In this document: positions 1 to 12,153 of the stretch, one piece after another
How positions within the stretch are numbered: the stretch's first letter is position 1
How the letters are laid out: each line of letters starts with the position of its first letter
NCBI GenBank assembly: GCA_024362935.1
Contig: JANCRA010000040.1
Coordinates: 1,798,001-1,862,000 of the forward strand
From: Setophaga petechia
Taxonomy: Eukaryota; Chordata; Aves; Passeriformes; Parulidae
Length of the DNA: 64,000 bases
Reading direction: 5' to 3'
Notes under the pieces: generated by a model
What the model was told of the DNA's origin: nothing
Database searches by the model: none
What the model saw: only the letters and a program-made list of their open reading frames with translations
Made by a program: the position numbers and the translations under genes

Positions 1-3000
1 GCTTTCAGCTTACTACTAATAAAACTACACTAACTCAACTCTGCTTTATAATTCTTGACCCACACCTGGTTGGCCTGTCAATGATATTGTGAAAGACAAT
101 GACATTGTGAAATTATTGGTGAATCAATTCACAAAAGCCCTCCTTTGCAAACTATGAAGTCAGGAAAAATTGTGCACAAGAAATTGCCCTTAAATGGATT
201 TTGTCATATCCAAAGGATGTTTTTACTACTCATGGCATGAAATGATGTGATGACTCCTTTACACAGGAGTAAGAATGTTTAAAATATTACCAAAATATTT
301 ACTATGAATTAACGCAAGGAAAAGCCCATCCACTTCTTGCATGAGGCTGTGTATGACTTAATACTGTAAAATTTCTCAGCTCTCCTAATCAAGAACAGAT
401 CAGTGTTTTAGCCTCTGACAATTCAAAGCCTACATGGGTATTACTGAAAGTTCATCTCAGTTTTGCTGCCTGCAGCCTCCTGAATCCAGAAACTAAGGCT
501 CTGCCCTCCTTCAGCCCTGCACCCATGAGATCAAAATCCAGTCAGGATGTTAACTCCACTGCTTTGTCCCACCATCCTCAAAAATGTCTCCAGGATAATT
601 CATTTTCCTTGTGACATACATGTTAAAAACTGCTATTATCTCAGTTTCATCTCTGCTTATCTTCTTTGTGCTCCTTTGTGCTGAATGAACCTCTGATCCA
701 TGAAACCCTCTGGCTGCTCAGCACTGCTGCAGTCCTCACTTCCTCCTTCCTCTCCTTGGGCTTGGAACATTTGGCACTACAGTAATCTTATTGCCAACTC
801 ACCTGAAGAACACGAATCACCCCTCTTTCTCCAAAATCACTGTTAAAATAACAAAGGGAGTGTGTTACGATTACAATAAGTAAATGTTGGTAGGTTTTTT
901 TTTTAATGTGTAATTTCAATTTTCATCTCTGTCCCTGAAATGAAATTCTTACAAACAGTCATCTAGAAGGACCCTCCATTTTTCACTATGCAATATATTT
1001 TGTCCATTTAGTTTTTGTCCAAAACGAAATGCAGATTATTATTTATTTTCAGAAAAAGATGGGGTTTTTTAAAAGGCCTGAACAGAAAGAATACTGTGGG
1101 TATCACTGACAGATGGCCACAGCAAGCACAGTGAGTATTCAAAAGTGTTTCTGAGAGCAGGATAGGTCCCCATGCTTTCAGTGTTGAAAGCCAAATATCT
1201 GTCCCCTGTGATGTGCACAGTCAGCATCTGTTACAGAGAGGAGCATAACACAGAAAGATCTGAACAGTTTAGGGAAATTCTGTCATTTCCACATGTGGTT
1301 TATAAAAACAAGACAAAGTTACCCTCTCCTTTTTTGTCAGGTTTTTTTCTGTGTGTTTGTGTGTCAGAGTGTTGGGGGTTTTTTGTTTCTCACATTTGGA
1401 AATGTTGACTTTTTATTTGAAGGTGCATCCTCAAAATAAAAAATTATGAAATTCACAGTATTGGCATGTAAGTGTTTGTTTGTTTCATAGGGCACAGGTA
1501 AATAATTGTTAGAATGATTGTTAGAAGTCTTTCCAATTTTAATAACACTGGTCTTTCAGCTATCACAATGCATAAACAGTTCATCTGTCTTCATTGCCTT
1601 GCCTGACCATATTCTCTGGACTACTGTCAAAATATCCCCAGTGTCCTTGAAAAACCTCATAGACAGACAATAATCAACACATGATCTGTGAGTCTCCAGG
1701 GACCCATATGCAGAAGTAAACAAAACAGATCCCTGGTAACAGAGATCCCCAGAGGAAATGTGCTACAGAGAAATGCACTCCATTGTCTGTGATTCAAAAG
1801 TCAATGCTCCAGAGAACAATACTACTGTTTTTAGCCATTAGAAGGACATTTTAGCTAAAAGCAATCTGAAAAGAAATTTATTTTTATATCCTTTTGAAAA
1901 AAATTATATAAAAATTTAAGCTTTTTTTATTACAAACTTAAGGAGAAGAAATAACATGGTGATCTGAATCTTTTGACTATTTATATCAGAGGCCATGGAT
2001 AACAAGTGGACAATTCTGATTGTATACTGTGGATGGCAGCAAGATATGTTCTAGCAAATCCTTTATGATGAAAGTTTTCTGAGCACAAATGGCTGCAACA
2101 CTTTCTTGTCCATCCATGTACTTCTCAGGAGTCAAATGATTTCCAGAAAGATGAAAGGAAAAAAATAAAGTTCAGGATAAGACTGTGACATCTTAAACTT
2201 CAAAATATCCTCTCACTGAGACTGAGTTTAGACAATAAACTTTTCCCCCCAAGCTGCACCATCCATGGCAATTTTATGCTTTAAAAAACATGGCAGCAAA
2301 ATACTAACTGTAATGCTTTTGGCTGTCTGCTCCTTCCCTCATTCATACATCATTTAGCTTCCTTTTAGGAGGTGAAAACATCAGCTAATCTGAGGAAGGA
2401 AACAACTGGTTTGAAGCAATTGTTCCATGTAATACTCTTTTTTGTATTCTCTCTTGTGCCATCATGGTACATCAATAATTTATAGATCATTTAATTACTC
2501 AGTAAAGCACAAGTGGGCATATTTTCCATAGCTATTCCAAGCACATCAACAAGGCCTTTTTCCCCTTAAGGCCTTGAAGCATGTACAGTAATGGACTTAT
2601 AAAACTTTCCCTAGAGTACCGTACTGCTCTTGCTTTAGGTTCTTTTAATTTATTTTGGGGATGCTTTTTTTGTTTTGGTTTGGTTTTATGAAAGGGGAAT
2701 TTTCGGGTCAAACCTAGAGAATACTCTTACTACTTTGACTTCATCCTTTCATACAGTGAGTACATTAATAAATAATATAGTACTGACTTGCACTGAATGG
2801 TTTTTTTAAAAATCTTGCTCAGGCTTCACAGGAAACAAAACAAAGGCTTCTCAGGGAGAAAGAATCAGATGGCATTAGGCTGGTTCCTTGCTGATTTTGG
2901 TGAGACACCTGTAGATGGTCCATTCCTTATATTCCCTTTGTTTCCAGCAGGACCTTTGGGATGATGACACTGCCACACTCATACTCTGAATCACTCAAAA

Positions 3001-3045
3001 TCTCAAAATTTCCTTCCTGCAATGGGCCCTGACATTGGGTAAGGG

Positions 3046-3200
3046 TCAGAACAACACCATTTCCATTTCTGCCTTCTGATTTGAAGGCTCTTGGAGCGAC
3101 AGTTTAACCTTCTGCGTTTCACTGTATTTTTTAAAATAAGCATAAAAAAAGCTTGCACCAACTACACAGAAGAGTACCAGGAAACCAATTATCAGTGTTT
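3046..3200 (-). CDS. Doubtful candidate terminal exon encoding one membrane helix and a short tail
   Basis: After a TTCTTCAG on the minus strand (AG at 3201-3202), the frame ETLIIGFLVLFCVVGASFFY forms a clean hydrophobic helix. A basic KKY segment and a polar tail ending EMEMVLF follow, then a TGA at 3046-3048. This is the shape of the last exon of a single-pass membrane protein. Against it, the polypyrimidine tract is weak, I do not recognise the protein, and no neighbouring exon was found. An in-frame stop lies only about 20 codons upstream of the helix. Chance is the more likely explanation. Confidence 0.15.
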
Positions 3201-6200
3201 CTGAAGAACTGTTACGTCCTCTGGCCAAATGTCTTATTGGCAATGTTTCTTACTCATTTAAGTGCCAATCTGAGCAATAGGCACCAAATTCCTTCTTTCC
3301 TTCAGGCCATGAAGACAGCAGACCAAGTTCTGTCCTCATATCTGAACCCATCACATTTTAACCCAAATCTCTTCAGGACTACTATTAAAATTGAGACTTT
3401 TTTTACACCTGCAAAATCCTTAAGAAAAAGCAAAAGAAGCCTTCAAGTGACAAAAGTTGAGCTCCATCTGCCCAGCACATGGCTTGGCCCAGTTTCAAGT
3501 AAATGTCATAACCCTGTACCTGTGACCATTTTTTTGTGTCTACAAAGTGACACAATTAGAGATAATGGAGGAAAAGATACTTTATATATATACATTTATA
3601 TATCTATGTAAATCTATATTCTGCAGAATGAAAGCTACCTGAAGCTGGAAGCAGAATGCCAAAAATATGTGGAATAAGCACAGTGACAGAGACAGCAAAA
3701 TCACCACAGAAAAGAGAGGTGTGTGTACCAGGGTTTTGTCAGGGAGGGAAGATGGTTGCAAGAAGATTTTTGGCTTTATGAGTGAAGAAGTTTTAAAAGA
3801 ATAGGAAGAGTCAGACATATTTATGAAGGCTGCCAAGTTTGGCCCTTCATTCAGTGTACCAAGCTATGAGCCCAGCCTTATCTATAAGAGAAATTGGTGT
3901 AGAGGAATGCTTAGATGCTTAGAAATATAATGTGATGGAATTTTCATCGATTTTCCACAGAAAATCAGATTTTCCACAACTGAGCTCTCCATAAAATCAA
4001 AAATGTAAACTTGCTTGGAAACAATGAGTTATTTCCTAAGCCCTAAGCGTGATGGGGTGGTTAGTAAATGGAATCCCTGCTCTGTTCACACTCGGGTGTG
4101 TGCCAGTCTTCTTGCTGCTTCTGTCTTCTTTCCAGTATTGTTTAATTAGCAAAAAATTTGACACAATAGCACATTCTGGGTGGACAAAAAAAGCCTCAAA
4201 CCACCCAGTTCTGCAGAGGGAGCTCCATTGATTTTGGACTAATGTTTACAATTTTTTGAATTTTCTGCGAGAAATTTCCCATATTATCGCTACATACAGG
4301 ACACATCCCAAGCAGATGACATTTACAGCACTTGTCAACATTTTAAGACTCTTATTCAGGGAAAGTAAATTAGAAACTGCATTTTGTTTTCTATTGAAAT
4401 ACTCAGTAGGAAGCCTTTCCAAATTACCTTTGGAAGATGCAGGTCCCTGTAAACACAGAGCTTTCTTTGGGACCACTGTGTTCTAGGATGATTACTTGGC
4501 TTGTTCATCTTGTTCCTGTATTTGGCCAAACAATTGGCTTGGCAGTGTGCCATAGCTAAACTTTTCCTTGGGAAACTTACTGTTGTCAAATTGAATGTGC
4601 AGTGAAAATATGTGAAGTTTTAAAGTGTAGCAAGAAAGAAAGAAGATTAATGATTTTCTATGTTGCATTTTAAAAAAGCTTCTCCTTGGCCTTGGTGCAC
4701 AATGATATGCACTAATTGACTAAGTTGCTAAGTGAGCAAGATTTGAAAATGAAAAATGTAAATATAACCCCTGATATTGATTGCTGTGCAGGGGAGATTT
4801 TAGAGAGGAGAAGCATACATTAGGTTCACCATTCTCACATGAAAAGACATTGCAGGACATATACATTTTCAGAAATGTTATTAATAATAGTGAAGTAAAT
4901 GTACGTGCCTTGAGAAGATGCAATTAAAAGTTAAATTGATTTGCTTATCCATTTTTCACTTTCATGGCAACACTTATGGCTGCCCAGCAACTGTAGTGGA
5001 ACCAAATGATTAATGCCCAGTTTTCAGGGATGTCCTCTTCACTGCAGATATGGAGATGGCATTTAGATTTTAAAACATCCCCTGGGAATCCTGAGTACAG
5101 AACTATTAAATCTCATTGCAGTTCAGTTTTCTGACCACTGAATCATTTTGCCTATCTCCTCTTTAAATACATGCCAGGCATTTGTCACCATGCTAAGCAG
5201 ACACGTGAGTTTTGTAATATACATCCTTTGCCTCCTCTGTGAAAACATAGTATTTGAACCCAGATTTCTAAAAAAAAATGGTCAGTGAATTAGCCACTAA
5301 TTTTGTCTCATCTGTAATGATACACACACTTTCTGTATGTATTATGGGGAGGCATGATTATGCTTAGCATGGTTCAAAACAACATCAATAAATAATCATG
5401 TCTAAGGTGACAGTTTAGGTATAAATATCTGCACTGCCCATAAGAAAAAACAAGTGACATACATTGTACCCTTCTGTGTGGTTGGGGATTTTAGTTTGTT
5501 TGTTTGCCATGGAATCCCCTTTAAAATATTTTTCCTATTTAATAGTCCAGGTTTATGTGGCAAATTGATTTGATAAGGTGTAAATAAATCATCATGTATA
5601 TAATCATGTATAATTATGTGCATGCTATGAAAGGCAACAAGAATTTACTGGAGACTCTTGAGCTTTCATGAGCTTGAGTGTCTCTTGATAACTTCTGCAG
5701 TGGAAGCTGAATTGGAGGCCTGCTGCAAAAAAAAAAGGACAGAGCAAAAAAGGAAGCAGCAAAGTTGAGAAAATGCACAGTGAAGGCAGGATGCTGGTGA
5801 AAGAACAGAGTAGTCAGCACTATGTGCACTGGCACCAAACAGCACAGCAGTGTGTCCCACCCACTGAAACCAGAGGGTTGCAGCACCTCCAGATGCCAGT
5901 GCATGCTGGAGTGGCAGCTACAGCCCATGGGCAAAACCTACAGCATCAGGTATCCTACAAAAACGACTTTGAGGTTCAAAAAGTGGGCAGAAACTCACAC
6001 AACCCCTTCTTGCAACTCCCAATTCACAGTCCAAACAATGCCTCATGTCCACTTGTGTTTGTCCTCTACAAGTGAGCTTGGCCCCTGCCCCAAGGACAGC
6101 CCGAGGATGCCCAGGATGGTGCAGATTCTCTGGGACACCGCCTCAAATAATCACAGTGGAAACACAAAGGTGCAGCTCGTTTGAACAGAATTCCATACAG

Positions 6201-6719
6201 ACAGTACTTGAAACTGCCCTCTGGCTATTGCTCCGGTTATTTAATTCAAAAGAGAAAAATCTCTGCGAATGCACAAGTCAGATCTGAGATGTTTCAAGAA
6301 AGAGTGAAGATCATAACATGACCAATGAGATATAAAACCAATACAGTTAAATGGATAGCTGCTGCTTTTTAAGAAATTATTATTACTCCCTTTTTATTAC
6401 ATCCTTGTTTTCCATTTTCGGGGCAATTAATTTTTATTATGAATTAATTTATTTTAAATTTAAGAATAATTTATCACAGGAATACTTATTGGACTTAACA
6501 TAAGATTATCATAACAGTGTAAGATTTCCTATCCAATGATGACTAAAAATACTGTGATTATCACTTTGCTATGAGTATAGTACCATTTAATTTGAAAGCT
6601 GGAATTACCTAAGAGAAACGACTGCAACTTGAAGACATCAATTAACTCCCAGAAATAAAACATAAGATACTAGAGGCCAATAAAATAATGATGTTCAAAT
6701 TTTTCTTATTACTGACTCA

Positions 6720-6739
6720 GATGATGATGATGATGATGA
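6720..6739. repeat. (GAT)n microsatellite
   Basis: About six and a half GAT units form a short trinucleotide repeat. It is not in any coding frame that I can support. Confidence 0.9.
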
Positions 6740-8479
6740 CGGCTGTGCTGGCCATTGCAGAATGCCTTCATCAGGAGGAAAGTTGTCCACAAGGACAGCT
6801 AAAATTTTATGGACCATGAATTTAAATTAGCACACTCAGTTCACTCAATCCCACCAATCATTTAAAAATCCCAGTTAAGGTTCAGCTGATGCCTTCAGAT
6901 GAAATCATAACAAATTTTGGCAGCAGTGGCAATCTGAAGCAGAATAAAAAAAAGGTTAAATCCAAAGATGAAAAGAGGTTGTTTTGGAGCATGTGCAATG
7001 CCCAACCTGGGATGGGAGGGTGTGCAACATTTTGTTTTTAGGTAATGGGAGGCTAGACAAGACTAGTAAAGTCTTGACTGCAAGCATTGAATTATAAGAA
7101 TATTCCCCATAGCAGAAAAAGATGTTTTAAAAGTTTATTAAAAGCTATCAAGAAACTGTTTGGTCCAGCCTGTGTTCAGCACATTTCCAAAATGTTAGAT
7201 GCTTTTGGGGAAGAAAGGGGAAGGTTCTTTCTTGTCTTCCTGCTTTTCCTTTGAGGAAAGTTCTTCTTCTTTCTAATCTTCATGACAAAGATGTCCTATA
7301 TTTGCTTTTTATTCAGTTTTCCTCTTTGTCATGTTCTTCTCTCAGCAAAATATGACATTTTGAAGTTTTCTGGGCTGGAGAAGTAAAACTGCTTTTTGCC
7401 AGTGATTCTTTATCTAAAGAAATTTCTCAGCTTTTTGACAAACAACAGAACTATTGTGCATTACCCAGGAAAAATCATATTCCCCAACAGAGGTAAGACA
7501 AAACTGTAAGATTAAATAATTTGGTATCTTGCTTTTCTTGAGGACATCACCTGTATGCTTTCTGTAGCTCCCTGATGGATGCACAGAAACACAGGCAAGG
7601 AGGCAAGAAAACAGTTTTAAAGTTCATATTGCGTTAATGTGAATGGGAATGGTTCACCAGAACAGTGCTCTCATTGTGAGGGATTTTGTACTCTAAGGCA
7701 CAGGATGACTTCCAAGAAAGACTTTCTTTCCTACCTTGTCTACATTATACGTGGGATATTTGTGGTGTATTGTGTGAAATGTGGGGAAAAATTGAGAATG
7801 AAAACTTTCCCATTGAAGATAATAGGAATTTTGACTGGGGCTTAGATTCTGGCCAGAGGATTTATAGTTCAGTATTTATCTAGGAATCAGAGAATCTGGA
7901 TTCAGCTCCTCAGTGGAATATTGATTTCTGGATAGATGTTAGTAAGTCACTTAAAACCTAATTTTTAAGGTAGTTGGTTCTCAATAGGTTTAAATAGCCC
8001 TGCCACTTCCTTCAGGTCCCAAAGAGAGAATTTACAATCTTGGAAAATTTAGCCATTAATCTCTGCCCTCTACTGCTGTATCTTTCTCAACTCTTCTGAA
8101 TCCCACACTTTAAGTAGTCCATCTCTTCAAATCATAGTTTGGGGTTTTTTTGGTACTGGATCTTATTAGGATACAAGAACAATATTAAACATTTTTCCAG
8201 CACCTGACTTTATCAGACCCAGGCTTTGAGCTATTAGGCCTAAAAGCAACACAAATAGAAAATAATGACATAGTTTGTATTGAATTTTATCGAGGCTAGT
8301 GAGGACAGCAGCTGTCACATACTTAAAGTGTAGAAGTGAGTGAGTGTAACTGCTAAAAATGAAGATGCAATACCCAAAATAGAGTCCTGCAGCAAAATCA
8401 GAGGTGAGAACAAAGACAGTCCAAGGAACTTTCCCAGACACTAATCAAACAGGCATGCACATATCTTTGTCTGTGTGGG

Positions 8480-9363
8480 TGTACTGGGTTTGCATGGCAA
8501 GCTTTTGGTAGCAGAGGATCTACAGAGGTGGTTTCTGTGAGAATCTGCCAGAAGCTTCCCCCATGTCTGACAAAGCCAATGCCAGCTGGCTCCCAGAGTG
8601 ACCTGCCACTGAGCAAGCTGAGCATTGGTGGGGATAAAATGCCAAAGCAAAATTAATAAATGCTGAACAGCAGCCAGAGGAGACGAGTGAGAATATGGGC
8701 CAGGAACAGCCCCACAGGCACCAAGGTGAGTGCAGAAGGAGGGGCAGGAGGTGCTCCAAGCACCAGAGCTGAGATTCCCCTGCAGCCCCTGTGCAACCCG
8801 TGGTGAGGCAGCTGTGCCCCTGCAGCCCATGGAGGTCCATGGTGGAGCAGAGATCAACCTGCAGCCACTGGAGGATCCCATGGCTGAGCAGGGGGATGCC
8901 TGAAGGAGGCTGTGACTGCATGGGAAGTTCAGACTGAAGCAGGGACCCACACTGGAGCAGTTCATGAAGAACTTTGTCCCATGGGAAAGACTCAAGTTGG
9001 AAAAGTTTGTGGAGGACTTCCTCCCATTAGAAGGACCCCACATTGGAGCAGGGGAAGGGTGTGAGGAATCCTGTCCTTGAAGAGAAAGGAGTGGCAGAGA
9101 CATGATGATGAAGAAGAGTGTGATGAACTGGCTGCAGCCCCCATTCCCCATCTCCCTGTGCCACTCTGAGAGACCGTAGAGAAATCAGGAGTGAAGTTGA
9201 CCCTGGGAAGAATGGAGAGATAGAGGGAAGGTTTTTAAAGCTCTTTTTTTCCATTATCCTTTTGTTTTACTGACTAGCAATAATTAAATTAATTTTCCTA
9301 TGTCCAGTCTATTTTGGATGCAGTGCTAGTTGAGGAGTCATCTTCCTGTCCATGTCTTTAACA
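8480..9363 (+). mobile_element. LTR of a passerine-type endogenous retrovirus, copy A (3' truncated)
   Basis: This GC-rich block starts with a typical LTR edge (TGTACTGGGTTTGC) and sits in AT-rich DNA. It contains degenerate internal repeats built on the words GGAGCAG and CCCATGG, and it matches copy B (11102-12153, opposite strand) along its length. The run toward the poly(A)/R region (near 9270-9320) is present, but the canonical AATAAA has decayed. The last roughly 100 bp seen in copies B and C are missing after about 9363. No retroviral gag, pol or env reading frame adjoins it, so it is a solo or orphan LTR. The family name is not certain from memory; it belongs to the large GC-rich LTR group seen in songbird genomes. 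The long open frame on the opposite strand is discussed under findings. Confidence 0.85.
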
Positions 9364-11101
9364 GTGATTCTAGGAATGGACAGGATTTTAGAAGACGGGA
9401 TCCAATCACAAGACAGGGATTGTAACCAGTGGTAACCAGCCAAGTTCTAAACCAGCTACTAAGACTGCCACTGCTTTGGGAGTGCTGATGTTTGTTCCAC
9501 AATTTACACCTATGTTCTGATCATGGGAGGGCCAAGGTGGGCTGGACTATGATCAGATAGTCCAGCTGATACTGATACTGATACTGATACTGATGCTGTC
9601 CTTCCCACTCCACGTGCACCCCTCTGCACTCTTCTATCAGCCCCTGTCAGCCACTCAGCTCTTCACATACCCACAAGGACAGTGTAAGGTGCCCTTTCCT
9701 TGGACTGCATCTTTAAATACTATTACTGTATAAATGTCACCAGTTCCAGTGCTGCCCACAATACTACCCACTGCAGAGCCCCATGTTGCTTTTTTACTCT
9801 GTGGTTCTTTTCCTTTTTTCTGCTTTCTTTCTGGCTCTGGACCAATTCCTTCTTTAAAATTCCTTTTGAAAGGTTCAGCTTGAGAACACTTCATTTAAGT
9901 AGTGACAGTAGGTTCGTACTTTCAGAAGTTCTGCTGCAGAGCACAGGAACTCACCAACTTCCCTTGATGAAATGCCTCATAGGTTTTTTTTAATGACTCA
10001 AGGAAAAAAAATGTCTTGGCTCCTTTCCTCTCTCCTCAATGATTCAGCCACACAAACACGTAGCAAGATGTGTGAAAAGCCATTCTGTAAACAAAATTAT
10101 TTAAGCAAAATGAATCCTATTGCATTGGTTTTGTACAAGTCCAGTATCAATCCTATAGGACAGGTTGAATTTAACCCTGGCTTAAGTTTGCATAAATTAA
10201 GACAACTCTTATTTGCTATCTGAGATATTTGCTGTCACAAATTCTTCTTCCAGTACATGAACTTCCATTCTTCCAAAATTCTGGCACACAGCATGTATCA
10301 CCAACAGAAAATCTTTCAGAGAAAGATGGACAGGAGCTGGAGGGAGGCAAGCATCTGTTCAAACTATTCAAGGATTAAATTGATTGCCTCTAAATTAATT
10401 GGGCCAGAGAAAGGAGATAACAGGTTGGCAACTGAACACTGCTCAGAGGGATGTAAATTTCATAAAAAGGTTGGAGTACAGTGCAAGATAATTTATAACA
10501 GTGAGGCGCCCTATTCCACTGGGCTACAGAATTGAAATAGCTGAACAAAAAAGTCTGCAAACATAATGCAGGGGAATTTTTGTAGCTCAGAAAGGTTGAT
10601 AATAAAATAAAGGATCCAGCACCTCTTTCTGGTGAAGAAAACACATGGATTCTTATGACTTTCCCTCTAAAAAATCCTTATTTGCAAATATTGTCAGCAT
10701 GGGTCTAAGAGCTGTATGAGGAAGGGTGGGAAGGATTTTGGATGTATTTTTTGACATCTCTTTTCAGGGGATGATTGATTCATGTCTGGTGTCATACCCA
10801 GTGTGACTCAGCTGTAATGAGTAAAAAACATTCTGTGATAATTTCCTATAAATTTTCCTTCTCTTATCCCTTTAAGTAGCAGCATAAAGTAACCCAATAT
10901 AAAATCAAAGCAAAGGTACCACATCCTTGCTGCGTGTATTTAGGCTGGTAATTCTTGTTCCACTCCAACAGGAAGAGTGTTTCTTCTCTTCTGTTTCATA
11001 TTCCCATGTATAAAATTTAAAACTAGCCCCAGTATCTGGCTGACAGACTGCAAAGTCATCTTCTCTGGGAGAAGGAGTTTCTTTCTCCTGGTGAAGAGGA
11101 G
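9364..11101. other. Spacer between LTR copies A and B, no supported gene
   Basis: The spacer is AT-rich and carries the hexanucleotide repeat at 9566. I see no internal retroviral sequence here, so copies A and B do not look like the two ends of one provirus; their opposite orientation says the same. Confidence 0.65.
9566..9594. repeat. (CTGATA)n hexanucleotide repeat, nearly five units
   Basis: The unit CTGATA repeats 4.8 times without error, then breaks to CTGATG. It lies about 200 bp beyond the broken 3' end of LTR copy A. Confidence 0.9.
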
Positions 11102-12153
11102 TGTGGTGGGTAGACCCTGACTGTACACCAGGTGTCCACCAAAGCTACTCTGCCACTGCCCTCCTCAGCTGGACAGGGGAGAGAAAATACAGTGAAAGGT
11201 TCATGGCTGAGATAAGGATAGACAAAAACGAATCTTGAAAACACCTTTCCCTCATCCCTTCCTCCTTCCCATGCTTAACTTGTATCCCTGTTCTCTATCT
11301 GCTCTCTGACAGCAGTGCAGGGACTGTAAATGGGGGCTCTGGTCAGTTCATCTCACATTGTTTCTGCCACTGCTTCCTCCTCATGGGGAAAAGTCCTTCC
11401 CCTGCTCCAGTGTGGGTCCCTCCCATTGGCAACAGTCCTCCACAAACTTCCCCAACATGAGTCTTTCCCAGGGGCTGCAGCTCTTCACAAGCTGCTCCGG
11501 CATGGGTCCCTTCATGGGCTGCAATCCTTCAGGAACAGGCTGCTCCAGCATGGATCCCCCATGGGATCACAAGTCCTGCCAGCAAACCTGCTCCAGCATG
11601 AGCTCCTCTCCCCAAGTCCCACAGGTCCTGCCAGGAAGTTGCTCCAGTATGGGTTTCCCATGGAGTCACATCCTCCTTTGGGCATCCCCCTGCTCTGGAA
11701 TGGGATCCTCTGCAGGTGGATCTCTGCTTCACTATGGACTTCCATGGGCTGCGGGGGCACAGCTGCCTCCCCATGGGCTGCACCAGGGCTGCAGGGGAAT
11801 CTCAACTCCAGTGCCTGGAGCACCTCCTGCCCCTCCTTCTGCCCTGCTCTTGGTGTCTGCAGGGCTGTTCCTCTCACATGTTCTCACTCCTCTCCTTTGG
11901 CTGTTTCTGTTTCTCTTTCTGTCTCTGGCCACAATCACTCCTGCACAATGTATTTTTCCCCTCTTCTTGAATACAATATCCCAGAAGCACTACCACTGTT
12001 TCCCTTGGGCTTGTCCTTGGCCAGCAGTGGGTCTCTCTTGGAGCCTGCTGACACTGGCTCTGTTGCACATGGGGGAGGCTTCCAGCAGCTTCTCAGAGAA
12101 GCCGCCCCTGTAGATCCCCTGCTACCAAAAGCTCACCAAGCAAACCCACTACA
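11102..12153 (-). mobile_element. Nearly complete solo LTR of the same family, copy B
   Basis: Read on the minus strand, this element begins TGTAGTGGGTTTGC at 12153 and ends CCCACCACA at 11102. That gives TG...CA termini over about 1052 bp. Internal blocks match copy A in the same order, including the GGAGCAG-type degenerate repeats and the CCTGCAGCCC runs. The terminal segment at 11102-11190 also matches copy C at 21251-21345. The region that should hold the poly(A) signal appears partly deleted near 11220-11260. I looked for a 4-6 bp target-site duplication (GAGGAG on the left, AGGGAC on the right) and found no exact match, so the insertion is old or the edge has drifted. No internal retroviral genes are attached. 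Confidence 0.88.

Larger units (their letters stand above)
1..8479. other. AT-rich intergenic DNA with no supported gene
   Basis: Apart from the doubtful exon at 3046-3200 and the GAT repeat at 6720, I see no recognisable repeat family, RNA gene or coding exon. Open frames are short and match no protein I know. The segment 5770-6190 is slightly richer in G and C and holds overlapping frames of about 100 codons on both strands, without motif support. Confidence 0.6.

Noticed and set aside
3153..3611. 152-codon plus-strand frame
   Set aside because: No motif. It ends in a TATA-type dinucleotide run (YIYIYI) and overlaps the more plausible minus-strand frame.
8441..9151. Open frame of 236 codons on the minus strand
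   Set aside because: It is antisense to LTR copy A and reads like the frame in copy B. It comes from the LTR repeat structure, not from a gene.
9364..11101. Copies A and B as the two LTRs of one provirus
   Set aside because: They point in opposite directions and the spacer has no retroviral protein motifs.
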